Below, piece by piece: positions 31,840 to 43,267 of a DNA stretch of 64,000 nt; positions within the stretch are counted from its first letter, which is position 1, and every line of letters begins with the position of its first letter. The translations under genes were made by a program, and so were the position numbers. The notes beneath the pieces are model-generated. The model was not told where the DNA came from. It ran no database searches and saw nothing but the letters and a program-made list of their open reading frames with translations. The DNA is from Setomelanomma holmii (lineage: Eukaryota; Ascomycota; Dothideomycetes; Pleosporales; Phaeosphaeriaceae): NCBI GenBank assembly GCA_010015745.1, contig ML978154.1, forward strand, positions 892,668-956,667. The letters are read 5' to 3'.

Positions 31840-32996
31840 ATTGGCGGTTAATTGTGTGGTAAGGTTGTTGTGTGAAGGATGGATGAGTATTGTAGAGAAG
31901 AACAGCTGTCAAGCGTCAAGGCCTACTTTTGGTGACGGTGAGAAGTCGGTGCAAAGATGTGCTGATAATCTGCTGCGCGGGCTGTGTCTGGCAATATATT
32001 CGATTTAGCGGGAGTTGCGGCTTCTGTGTCGCAGCGTCATCGCGCGCAGGTGCAACGACTGGCCAGTATGACGTAGCAGGCCCTGATCGTTGCCGCCACC
32101 AGCCAATGCGCCGCGCCGACTATTCCGGAATGGGTCGGGACTAACCTTTGCGAGTGCCGATCTTTGTTGTGCTGCGTGCGGGTTGAATAAAAGCTGAAAG
32201 TGTCTCTGGGAGTGCAGCAATGGTGTTGATATACTCGACAAAGAGACGCGCATTCGTACCCTTGAGGCTGTACAGTTCCCCGCGCGATAAGACAGTCGCG
32301 TTACTGTGGCAGTCGCGTTGCTCGAGCGATGATGCAAGTCCGTGCAGGGATCAGCCCTAAGCACTCGGCCCATTCAGAGCCCTTCGCTCGCATCACCATC
32401 CCGTCACACACTAGATTTTCTCCGACCTGAGCTACTGCATCCTCTTACGTAGGGCCACACGAGCATGACATCGCTGCTCGTCCAGAACTTTTACGACTTT
32501 TGACTACAAAAATTTGACACCCTGATCTTGAAAAGTCGTGGAGTCATCAAGGGGAGCTCCCCGGATCTACACAATCAGCAGTGCACCGTGGTGACTGCAC
32601 CGTTGGTCTGTGCCATGTGCGCAGTTTGGGATTTGCATTAATGCATTCGGCCGAAGCGCCGTCCACTCAGCGTGCCGGGATGGAGTGAGACAGCAGAACA
32701 TGGCACTGGTGTTTCAAACACCAAAACTACGCGCGGACCGTCAATAGACACCCTGCCATGAGCGAAATTGTGCAGTCTAGGCTCACGTTGAATTTTACAG
32801 CCTTGTCATGTCGTCCACTGTCGGAAAATTGAGAGGATGAGTGCGAAGCATGCCGCGTTTCCGAGACTTGAAAACAAAATTCGCAGCCCATAATACTGGG
32901 ACCACTTGTCGGGGCCCAGTTCGTGTATTACAATCAAGAGGATATATGGTATCTTGAATGCGTCAATACTGCGACCGAAAATCACATCCAGCGGAT
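31840..32996. other. Intergenic, promoter of the MARVEL gene
   Basis: About 1.15 kb between the start of the Nce102-like gene and the stop of the next minus-strand gene. Open frames are short and unsupported. Nothing else recognised. Confidence 0.35.
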
Positions 32997-33835
32997 TCAA
33001 CTGATCAACTCGTCCAAATCCTCATTCCTTGGCCGTTCTCTGGTCGACGATAGCTCAACGCATTCTCTCTGTTCTTCGACTCGTAACTCCCTGGACTCTG
33101 CCTCGTGAGGAACTGGCGTATAGTTATGCGTCCTAGGATTCGACGCTGTAAGCTCATCCGTGCTTGGGGCAGAGTCTGACCCATCGACTGCAGCCATAGG
33201 CTGCTTTTCTGCTCTTCTTTGAGCAGCACGATGCTGTCTTCGACGAGCCCAGATGAAGACCACTCCCATGGCGATAATGGTTGCTGTCCCACAGAGGGCC
33301 ATGGTGAGCCCGGCGATGCCTCCCTTCAAAAGCGAATTTGGGTCTGAGTAAGTTGCTTGGCTGCTTGGACGCGTCTCCGCGGGCGGGGTTTGCACAGGTA
33401 TCGAAGAACTTGTACTGGATCGAACGCCGATGTACGGAAGGCCCGACAACTCCATCGACGGCCGTGTCGAGATCGGGAGTCGAGTACAAGTACTCAATGT
33501 CGACGAGGATCTGGCACCTTGAACGAAAAACCCCGTGCTCCAGATGAAGGTGTTGGCGGTAACGTCATGAAAGGCAACGCAACACCTGAAAATCTGATCG
33601 ACACCGCTGGACTCCGCCTTCCGTTGGTACCACTTAGTGGTGAAGTTGTCTACTTGCTTGTATACCTCGTAAGAGTGCTCGTCCTCAAGATATATCCGGA
33701 GCGAGAACTTCAATGCCGTCGATGTCCAGGTGAACTTCACCAACGAACCTTCTGTGAAGGTCATGGGAAATGTCCGAGGAAAAGTAAAAGAGCCATTCGT
33801 CGCGTCCACGGGCTTCGCGCCGCAATCCTACCTTT
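32997..33835 (-). CDS. Single-pass surface protein with PRxEDLDEL cytoplasmic tail; 5' exon unresolved
   Basis: One long uninterrupted frame encodes an N-terminal beta-rich ectodomain (SFTFPRTFPMTFTEGSLVKF and following, with Asn-glycosylation sites such as NFT), a Ser/Thr/Pro stalk, one membrane helix (GGIAGLTMALCGTATIIAMGVVFIW), a basic stop-transfer RRRQHR and a cytoplasmic tail of about 75 residues ending RPRNEDLDELIS. There is no in-frame ATG before the ectodomain: the frame from 33809 upward starts with GTG, and an acceptor-like GTAG at 33836 suggests a short upstream exon carrying the signal peptide, with a GTGAGT donor near 33889 as candidate partner. I could not find a convincing signal peptide, so the 5' end may be decayed. 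Its sister is the frameshifted copy at 29.9-30.8 kb. Function unknown; a cell-surface sensor or adhesion role would fit. Confidence 0.6.
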
Positions 33836-34816
33836 GGAACGGCGACCACGGCGACCATCGAGGCAGCCACATCAAGGAATTACTCACAAACTTAGAAATA
33901 TGATGTCCTCAAGGAGCTTGTTTTCATGGCGACGCCGAAAGAGACGAGATACTTTGCTTCTTGGTTTTGAGTCGTAAGAAGATTTGCTTCATCTCTAAAG
34001 TGAAGCACACCACATCACATCCTCGAGCATCTCCCTGTTCATCAGTTGTCACCACTGGACAAGTCTCTCCGCGTACTAGCGCGATATGCTTGCGATGCAT
34101 CGCATGCCATTCATGTTCTTTTCTGCTCCTATTGCTACTTTCCTTGCCATTCTCCCGACACAGCCAAAGATACTCAGAATCCGCCTGTCTCATTCCCTTC
34201 CTCGATCACCTGTGCGTCTCTACGTGTCTCTTCTGTCACATCTCATGTACTTCCCCCATCATTCATATCGCTGAGCGATACATCTCTTCCCTGATCCTCC
34301 TACCGTCTTCTGCTGCCTGGGCCAGCTTTGAGCTGTCATTTTGTCCACTTTCATTCTGCGGATGGAAACACATCAAAAATGTGTGAGTCATCACTATGGT
34401 TCTCCTAGCTCCTTGAGGGTCGTGTATGTCTCTACTCAATAGCGGACTTTGCATGGGAGCCGACTTGTTGGTTGCTATGTTTCAAGTATGTTTGTGTTCG
34501 TAGTCTTTAAGATTTGCCAACGCTCGCCGTTGATTTCGTAGCTGCATCGCGTGAATGTTTCGTTCGTAATCTTTAAGTATCCAAGGTATGTTGGTTCTCG
34601 TAATCATCAAGGGTGGTCGACGCGTGCTATCGCTTTTCTAGCAGCGACATGCACATGTTTTGTTCGTCATCTTCAAGTTTCCTCCACAATTCTGTCTTCT
34701 CACAAAGGGTATCTTTGTCAGTACCGTCCATGAAAGCTGAAAGGTCGGTTTTTCATGACTTACTTCACCAGGCCCACAGGCTCAAATGGTCGATCGTTGC
34801 GCCAGTCCTTCGCCTT
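33836..34816. other. Intergenic with degenerate repeats, no gene
   Basis: About 1 kb. It may contain the missing first exon of the surface-protein gene. A degenerate 100-bp tandem duplication occupies its right half. A 141-codon plus-strand frame (33961-34386) is hydrophobic and Cys/Ser-rich but looks like translated pyrimidine-rich noncoding DNA. Confidence 0.35.
34487..34677. repeat. Degenerate 100-bp tandem duplication containing four copies of a 24-bp motif
   Basis: Four related 24-25-bp motifs of the form ATGTTTnGTTCGTAATCTTTAAG start at 34487, 34554, 34587 and 34654. Copies 1 and 3, and copies 2 and 4, are each exactly 100 bases apart, so the array is best read as two degenerate 100-bp units. 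It lies just 3' of the 904-residue membrane-protein gene. Confidence 0.6.
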
Positions 34817-37648
34817 TTACACGCGATCCGCATCGTCATCTTTCTTTGGCTTCGCAATCTCAACAACCTCGTCGCTGAGCTTGCGCTTCGACAACGGCGC
34901 GATCTTCCGAGGTGCCAAACCGAATTCGACAGCCACACGCTTAAACGCCTGGCCGTGATAAGGGTTGTGGTTGCCTTTCCGCTTCCCCAGAACCGCATTC
35001 GGTGACGGCTCCAATGTACTATGCTGGACGCGCTTCGTCTTACCAGCACGATCATCAGTCAGATCCGCCGATGAAGCAGTGCGCTTCATATCCGCCTTGA
35101 CACCGAGCTGGTCCTTCATGTTAGTATCCGGATCGATGTAGATGATGGCAGGCGCGTCGAGCATATTCCAATCCCACATATGACTAAGTTCGGTCCAGGA
35201 GGGCAGATGAAGCCATGTAAAGTTAAACTCAGTCTGCGTAGGGATCAAGGCTGGGATAGCGTATTCAAGTCGATCGCCGCGCGAGTAGATGAAGATTCGC
35301 GCGCGCTTACGCTGCGCGAGTCCGTCTTCGCGTGTACCGTAGTGGTTACGCGAAATATTGCGCTTGTACCTGCGTGCGTTCGGATCGATGGGATCTTTGG
35401 AGAAATCGGGCATGGAGATTTCGGACCCAGCGTTGAAATCGATGTCCAGTTGGAGCAATTTGACTAATTCGCCTAGATCATGGGTATCGGGATACTGAGC
35501 GCATTGGTGGCGCAGCGTGTCGAGATTGAGTACGTCGCCAAACGCCGCTGTGGTTTGGAGTATGTCATATGCTGGGTAGGGCGTTGGCAACGTCCAATCT
35601 GCTCCGATGTTCAGGTTGGAAGTGTGATTCAAATCTCCTTCCCAAGCCAGACCCTCAAAGATGAGGTTCGCGACTGCGGGATCAGCATGATGGATCCTAT
35701 GCAGATCAAACGCATCTTCCATGTCGCGGATCGATCCAAACGTCCACGTCGTGGACATGCTCGGCGCCGTAACATCCGCCCCTCGCACACGCAAGACATT
35801 CACCCACTCTCCATCATCCATGTTGGCCCAGGCAAGTGCATCAACACACACTGTACCCGACACGCGCTTCTCCTGGCGCGCAGCCATCTGGCGGTCCCAG
35901 CCCAGCATCAGCTTGATCTCTTGAACCACGCCCTTCTTCATAACCTCAGTAATGTTCTGAAGTTTTGCCTCAGCCTTTTTAAAAGCTCGATACGCCTCCC
36001 ATTGCTCAACGACACAGCAAAAGTCAGCGGTGTCTTCGTCGATTTCGTGGAAGTGTGTCTGAGCCAACGCCCAGCTCGGGTACATGGCCGCTAGCATAGC
36101 ACTGTTCCAGGGGAAGCCGGATGCGTAGGGCATCCAAGCTGTCTTGGTGCGGTTGAACATCTTCTGGGCTGCAATGTACTTCTTCATTTGCACGGTGTAG
36201 AGCGCTTTCTCACGCGGGTGCAGAGAAGTGAAGAACCGCTTTGCTGCAACGTTCTGAAGGAGGGCGTCGAAAAAGGAGTTTGGGGTAGCGTGTAGGACGA
36301 GGGATGTTAAGAGGGGAGAAAGAGTGTGTTCCGGAAGTCGGGTTCGAGGAGTAGTATCTTCGATGAGGTCGGGCTCGATGACGCTGGAGTACCAGAGTGG
36401 GATGCTGCGGACGGTGCGGGCGAGGACGAAGCCTGTGTCGCCATTGTTGAGGATGTGTGCGGCGAAGATTTGCTGGGGAGTTGGAGTCGCCTCATGCGTG
36501 TGAGCCTCAACGTGCGTGTCGTTCGTGATGTGCTGCTTTGTAGCATGACTGGCCTTGAAGACGCCAGTGTATGCAGCCGACGCGAAGTTGCACTGGTCAG
36601 AAGTGGCGTTCTACAACAGCGTTAGCATATAAGAGACATCACTTCACCACCGAGCAAAGGGGCATACAGTCTGCATAAACAGTGCCAGTGCAGCACGCCA
36701 GTCGAGCCGGGAGAAAGACACCGAGACCACATCGTCTGAATCGCTGCATGTCGCCTCTTCTTTGGCTGTCAACGACGTGATGCACGTCTCTTGCACGATG
36801 GGTGTCTTGAAGTTCTACGACGAAGATTAGCATTTAAGACGACAACCCCTTGTCCTCCCCATCGTGAGGCGTACCAAGGTGATGTCCTTGATCTTCAACG
36901 CGACTGGGTTGTCGTTCGTAATCTGTAAGTTTTCCATGTTGATGTTCGCCCACGAGCCGAAGTACAGCGTTGCAAACACAGCATATCGAGCTGCGTTATT
37001 GAAGTCCCACACCCACCATGGGGTATCGATGTAGACGGCGAAGGCGAAGAGCACATGATGCTGTGAGCAAGACATGAGCGCACCAGTCGGTGGTGTGGAC
37101 TGGCGCTTCGAGCGCACCGGTGCAGGTGGAAGAGTGCAGGTAGACAGCTCCAGGATGAGCGGTGCAGTAATCACCACAACTGCTCGAGTTGAAGTCGGTG
37201 CGGTGGTGACGAGCTGCATACCCGTCTTCTTCTTCTTCTCCTTCTTCTTCCCCATAGCAGGTGGCGCTGGAACGAACACCCACTCAATGGCACTGACTCG
37301 TTGAGGCCGGTCAATCTTTGCAGTAACCCACATGATGGCCTTGAGCCGCATCTCCAGCTCCCAGATCCGAGCCAAAAGAAATAAGCGGAATAGAAATACC
37401 AGGATGTTGCGCGAGTATCGTACGGCCTTCGGCTGGCAGGGACGCACATGTGGTTCGTCGATGTGGGCGACAAGGCCTTCCAAGTTGTCCAGCGTCAGGG
37501 CGGTGATGTTGCCGAAGATGCAGGCGAGAGGGAGGATGATCGGGAGGAGGATGAAGTTGAACATGCTGTTTGCGACGGGTTGGAGGAAGCACACAGCGCG
37601 AGCGAAGTGTTGTTGGATGCTCGTGAGCATTTCGATGGTGGTCGGCAT
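34817..37648 (-). CDS. Orphan membrane protein, 904 aa, three exons
   Basis: Exons 37648-36875, 36814-36668 and 36610-34817 join in phase 0 (donors GTACGC and GTATGC; both acceptors GTAG after CTAAT/CTAAC branch points). The ATG at 37648 is the first in frame. The N-terminal third has hydrophobic segments (FNFILLPIILPLACIFGNITAL, ILVFLFRLFLLARIW, and a weaker one near VVVITAPLILEL) separated by a Lys-rich patch (GKKKEKKKKTG). The middle contains Cys residues in a Ser/Asp-rich segment and then NATSDQCNF. The C-terminal 460 residues are soluble, Trp-rich in places, and end in a basic, nuclear-signal-like stretch (GKRKGNHNPYH, KRKLSDE). I recognise no family. An alternative acceptor nine bases downstream at exon 2 would remove three residues. 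Confidence 0.7.
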
Positions 37649-38515
37649 ATCGCCGTCAGATGCGCGCGCAGAAGCCCCTTTGTAGGAAGCTTGATGCACA
37701 ATGTCCGTGGCCGTAGTCGTAGTTGAGGCTGATGGTCGTTTTCAATCTTCGTGCTTTGCAGGTGTGCTTTGCAGTTGAGGTCGTCCGTCGATGTCGAGCG
37801 TTCTGTCCATCAGGTACGCAGCCTTGGAATACTCACTGGTCCGCCCGGCGCGTCAGCCTACTCTGTGAGTCGGTGCCAAGGCGCGGATTTGCCAAAGGGC
37901 AAGGGGTGACGCTCTCACGGGCGTCGCTTGCGACTTGCGCGAACGCGTCGGGGCGTGGGTGGGTCGTTTGGGACACATTTCACTGCCGAAATTTTGGGCG
38001 GGAAGGATGGCGACATCGTGCAAGTGGAGCAGAAAGGACTAGAAGGACCAGTAAACGACAAACGGCGCTGTAAAAGGACGGAACAGCTATGTGTTAGACT
38101 ATCGTGGGATGGGAGTTGTGGTGTTGAGGTTAGTGGACTTGGCGAAAATTGAGCATCAGGGAACTACATCAACCACCGTCAACCTCCAAAAAGACGGCAC
38201 CATGTATTGTGCAGTCACACGTAATACTCGGATTCACTAGCAGATACCGCACACTTTGAACGTAATATAGTCTTCATTGGACTATACAGACATTGAAGGT
38301 AAACACAAAAACACAATCCCGCCTGCGCCGATCGTGCGACCATCTGGGTCGATGCATATGCCAAAACGCCAAACCACCAAAAAAAGTCCATAAGGTCATT
38401 TGGCCCATAGTATTCGCAAAACGCCATAGAGCAAAGTGAACGGCCATGGGCCACTTTGAACCCGTAACGCCGTCATAAGCATCAGTCGATACGGCGAACA
38501 TAACCATTTGTACAA
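37649..38515. other. Intergenic, no gene seen
   Basis: About 870 bases between the orphan membrane-protein start and the stop of the INCENP gene. Contains overlapping short frames only. Confidence 0.35.
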
Positions 38516-41500
38516 TTAACGGGAGGGACCAGCCGCAGGGCGAGGGGAGGGATTATAAGTCCACGCGCCATCGCGAACAAGGCGCTCTCTAGCCTCGCGC
38601 TCCTTGCGCTTTTCCTCCTCGGTGACCTGATCGTTGGCCCAGAAAGCGCTACTGGTGCGCTCGCGGAAGCGCTTGTGGCGCTCTTTGTTCGGGAAGACTG
38701 CCTCCATGTTAAGGGGAGCGATGGGCCCGAAGATCTGCTCCGGATCCATGAGTTGCTGGTTGGTGAGCATCTCTCGGAGGTTGGGTGTGTTGACCCAGCT
38801 GGGCTGTTCGAACTCGTTCTCGGAGTCTTCGTCCTCCGAGTCGGTCATGATCTCAGGCAGCTTGATGTCATCTCCGTTGGGATATTGAATGGTGGGGGTC
38901 TTTTGTGTAGGTGCAGACTCAGCAAAGGGAATCTTGCCCTTGGCGAATTGAGCATGTGCGTGACCAGGTGTGATCGGATTCATCTTCGCCTGCTGCGAAG
39001 GTCGCTTAGCAGGACGATGTAGCGTCTCATCGTTCTCGGGCTGGAATGGTCTCTTGGTCGGAGGCTTAGCAGGGTTGATAGGAGGAACAACAATGCGGTT
39101 CGCATCCTGAACCGTCTGCATCCTCGAGACCGGCCTGTTAGTTGGCAGATCAGCACGAGGCTGCTGTACAGGTGCCTTGGGCTTCTCCATGGCTTGTGGC
39201 TGCGGTCGAACCACGCGAGGAGCAGCAGGCTTGGCCACAGGAGCAGTCCTTGAGGCATGACCAGCCTTGCCAGACATGGCGGATGCGGGTCGGTTTGAAG
39301 CGGAGGTGGCTGGCCTTGGAGCTGGCGCATTGGTCTTGGCGGTCATAGAAGGTGCGGCAGGAAGAGGCTTGCTTGCTGCAGTTGGGGCAGGACGAGCTGC
39401 TGGAGGTGGTGCCTGGCCATATCTGCTGCTATTGAGATTGACCATGATCTTCTGTGGTGCCTTTGCCTTGGGCAGGGCCTCCTTGCTGCTGGGCTTGCCA
39501 AGTTTCCTGGGCTCTCGCAGAGCTGCTTTGGTGGTCTTCGTGGTGGGCAGGAGACTCTTTGGTGGTGGAGGTGGAGGCATCTCATCAGCAGAGTCGACAT
39601 CTTGGTCTCTTGACGACGCAGTGTTGGTACGTGGAACACCAGGACGCGAGACTGGCTGCTGCTGGAGAAGTGTGGAAGTCGGCGTCTTGGTCGCGGTTGA
39701 GACTTGAGCAGGCTGTCTCAAGCTTGATGACGAAGCCATGGCAGATGGAGTCTTCGTCAAGTTGCCCTTGCTCTTCTGGTGATGCAGAGTGGCCTTCGCC
39801 TGCTCCTTTTCGCGCATTTCTCTGAGCTTATCTTCAGCACGTTGCTTCTGTCTCGCGTCCTTGTCCTGCGCCTCTTTGTCCTTCTGCTTCTGGCGCTCAG
39901 TCGAGCTGCGCGTACGCCGACCATTGTCCTTGACGGGGCTGCCAGGCATTGCCGCAATCTTGGTAGACCTGGTCGACTTGTTGGACTCCTTGGAAGGCGA
40001 ACGTAAATGGGAAAAGATGCCAGGCTTCTCAGTGCGCTTAGGACTCCCAAAGATGTCATCTGAGGAATCGGTAGCTTGCAGCCTGGGTCGTGCAGGGCTT
40101 TCAGAAAGTGCGTCGAGTTTGACCTGGGCGCTCGTGGCACTGGATCCAATGATCTTCTCCTTGGCTGCACGGAGTGCTGAATAGAACTTAGCTTTCGAAG
40201 CGCTGAGCGGGCCATCCATATATTTCTTACCAGCTGGAGAGCCAGCCGGAGTGGTTGACTCCACAACTGTCGAGAGATCCGGGTTGGACACAGAAATTAG
40301 TTTAGATGACATGGGCTTAGCTGGAGATGGTCGTGAGTCTGCAGTATGGCTCTTGCTGAGGGCTGGCCGAGCAGGATTAGGTGCGGGCGCTGTGCGGACG
40401 GGCGAGATCCAGTCATCCTCGTCATCATCTTCGGGCCCCGGTGTTGCAGCTGGAAGGTTGGGATAGGCCGGCTGTGTTGGCTGCACTGGCGGAACATCTT
40501 CCTTAGACTGTGCAGAGGTGAAGCTTTGAGGCTGAGAGGATTGCGAAGATAAGATGTTCTGGCTGATGCGCTTGGGCGCTTCATTTTGCTGCTTGAGCAT
40601 GTTGATGCGCTCAAACAGGCGTTGTGTTGTGGTCTTGTTGTGGATCTTGGTGGTCTCGGACTCTTCACGCTGGAGGGTTGGACGCTCATCGTCGGTATCC
40701 ATCTCGTCATGGTGCTTCTCAGCGGGCTGGGCAAGCTGGCTGCCTCCAAGACTCTTGCCTCCAGTGTATCTGCCCATCTGGCTGCTGCGAGCTTTGCTGG
40801 GGTCGACGTGGCTTGTGCGCGAGACGCGGTTGCCCATGCTCTTCTTCGCGAGCAAGGGCTCGCGAGCTGGCAGTGACGCGAATGTGAGGCTGCTCTTCCT
40901 AACAAGCGGCTTGACAGGACTCGAGTTATCTGACGGTGACCGTACATCATCATCGATGTCCATCTGCTCGTCCACTTCGTGATGTACCACCGTGTCATCG
41001 TGCGAGGCGTCTTCTGGGAGAGCCGGAGGGTGACCGGCTGGCGTGGTGGATGCCTCTGATGCGAAAAGCGTCTTCGGGTCTGGGGCGTGTGCTCGAAGAT
41101 GCGCGGTGTCCAGCGCGTCGTGGGCTTCTGCCGAGATGCTGTATTGCTCTGACATGACGCGTGGCGGCTCTGGGAAGTCTGGAATGTCGTGCATGTCGTC
41201 GTCCCCATGATCGCCAGCAAGGCTAAGCTCATGGCGAATGACTGTATCCTGCGCGTCGGATCGCGAAGTGTCCGCCTTCTCATCATCCACGTCCATTGCA
41301 TCATCACCCTTGGCTCGCAGGTTCTCGCGTGAAGCGTGCTTGCTGCCGAAAGCTTCCTTTGCAGAAACGAATGAATCGCCTGTGTCGCGTCGCTCGTCAT
41401 CCGACTCGTGTACTGAGTGTCTGAAAGACTGTGTAGCTTGTGTGGGTTGTGTCGATTGAGTGCGAGGCGGTGAGAAGACGTCGTCAGCTTGTGAAGACAT

Positions 41501-42161
41501 GACAGTGTCTTGTGTGGAATGGACTGGGCTCCACGGTGCGGTGGTAGGTCGAGTGGAAGGCTCATCGAACACGTCGGCGTGGAAGCTGCTATCGACGTTC
41601 TCCTTGCCAGTGGAGAAGGCCTTGGAGAAGAGCTGACGCGCAATTGGCGTCTTTGCGGCTGGTGACTGGACTCGGACCGCGTTCTCATCTTCGGCAATCT
41701 GGAAGCGCGCCTTTGTGGCTTTTTGGAGATTGTTCCTCAGACTCTGCTCTGCGGGGCTGGGCTTGTTCTGTGCGTTCGCTGCAAGTAAGCTCGCGAGAGG
41801 CTGCCAGCTGTCAGTACTTGAGATGGAAGGATACGCGCGCCTGTTTACCTGACGGGGCTCGGCGGCCTTCTTGCGTGCAGTGCGAGGCGTCTTGCCGCGT
41901 AGCTTGCCGGGCGTCTTGAATACCTCGAGGTTGTGTCTACCCATAGGTCAGTACTGAGCGCGCGCTGGAGCAGGCAGGCGCGACATACTGTCCATTGTCG
42001 GCGAAGACATCGGCCATGTGCTCATTGAGCCACTCGAGCTCATTGCGCACTGAGAAGCCAAAGTCTTCGAGCTCTTGTGAGACCAAATCGTTCGACTGAT
42101 GGCGCTCTTCGAGAATCCATCCGGCTGAGCCGACAGTGGGAGCTTTGCTGCGGGCAGCCAT
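38516..42161 (-). CDS. SLI15: Inner centromere protein INCENP/Sli15, 1197 aa, two exons
   Basis: Exons 42161-41989 and 41936-38516, joined across a 52-nt intron (donor GTATGT, acceptor GGTAG) in frame; the longer exon alone also reads from an internal ATG that lies inside the intron. The C-terminal IN-box is clear: DSEDEDSENEFEQPSW, NLREMLTNQQLMDPEQIFG, EAVFPNKERHKRFRERTSSAFW. This is the Aurora-kinase-binding domain, with the TSS phospho-motif before Trp. The N-terminus (LEERHQSNDLVSQELEDFGF) fits the survivin/borealin-binding helix. Between them lie about 1000 disordered residues rich in Ser, Pro, Lys and Ala plus a short coiled coil (RQKQKDKEAQDKDARQKQ). INCENP scaffolds the chromosomal passenger complex that corrects kinetochore attachment and directs cytokinesis. 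Length is at the upper end for fungi. Confidence 0.92.
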
Positions 42162-43267
42162 TGTGTGTGTAAATCGAGGTACTTTTGGCGTGTCGAAGCG
42201 CGCGTCGCGGTGAGGCAGTCGCGATGGGGAGGAGACGGAATGGAGCCTGTTTTAGCTGGACATGACGCGTCCGAAGCTGTGTGAGTGAAATTGGAAGCTG
42301 CGCCAGCAACAGAAGGTGCGTATGGCCGGGGTGCTTGCACGGGTGGTGAAGTTGTGGATGGATGTTATGGTTCGCGGGACGAGCACAAACAGACGAACCC
42401 GCCCAGGTGACACGGGCCATCGCGGACGAACGCCAAGACCCAACCACCACTCGATGCCCCAAGCGAACACTCTGACTTCCGAAATGCCACCACTTGTCGC
42501 ACACGCATCGCATGGATTTGTTGTAAGTTTGAGATTATGTACTCATAGCGGCTGGTACTTTGAGCATCGAGGCGGTGTAGTAGTCTTAGCAACACTGGCT
42601 CTGGATCAACTTGCGAGGCGATGACATGCAATGCACGACGCATGTACACCTTCTTTATTGAGGACTTCGGATGGACCAATCGGCGGAGGGCTGCCTGAAG
42701 GTTGGAATTGCTTCATCTTCATCACTGGCCGAGGGTATACAGGCTCTGCTTTCCCTCAAATTCTAGCGAAAAGGCCCGCATTGTCAAGGGCGACATAGTG
42801 CAGCACCTTGTCCATTGGGAGTTGTGGATGCGGATGCTGACTGCAGTGGTACGAAGCACTGGACATTAAGCCACATCGAAATCTGTGTGTGCGACTTGAT
42901 TTACGAAGGTGAACATCTCACGTCCAAAACATATGTACGAGGAATATGCTCTATTATCAATATCTTGGACCGAATGGAAAGTGGCGATTCTCGTGCTCAT
43001 TGAACTAATGGCTTCATGGTCATCGTGATCTCCGGCAAAGTGGTATCGGAACCCCATCCCCCCCACGCTTGAGCAGGTCCGGTACCAAACACGCTGAACC
43101 GAACACAGATCCATTTTGCCTCACCAACCTCCCACAAGTCACTTCCTTCTTACAATCCATCAGAAATCATCTTCATACCTCATCTCATCGTATCAAGTCA
43201 TCTCATTGTCTAACGAGATAGGCGTAGGTCCTTGCCATACCCAATTGCTTAACATACGCACGGAAGT
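42162..43267. other. Divergent intergenic region, no gene seen
   Basis: About 1.1 kb between the INCENP start (minus) and the start of the 540-residue orphan (plus); both promoters should be here. Open frames of 70-157 codons on the minus strand overlap one another and lack family resemblance. Confidence 0.35.

Noticed and set aside
33357..33977. 206-codon plus-strand frame opposite the surface-protein gene
   Set aside because: Arg-rich antisense shadow; the minus-strand frame has ectodomain, helix and the shared tail motif.
41937..41944. ATG at 41944 as start of the INCENP gene
   Set aside because: This ATG lies inside the intron; splicing from the upstream exon (42161-41989) adds a conserved-looking N-terminal helix and keeps the frame.
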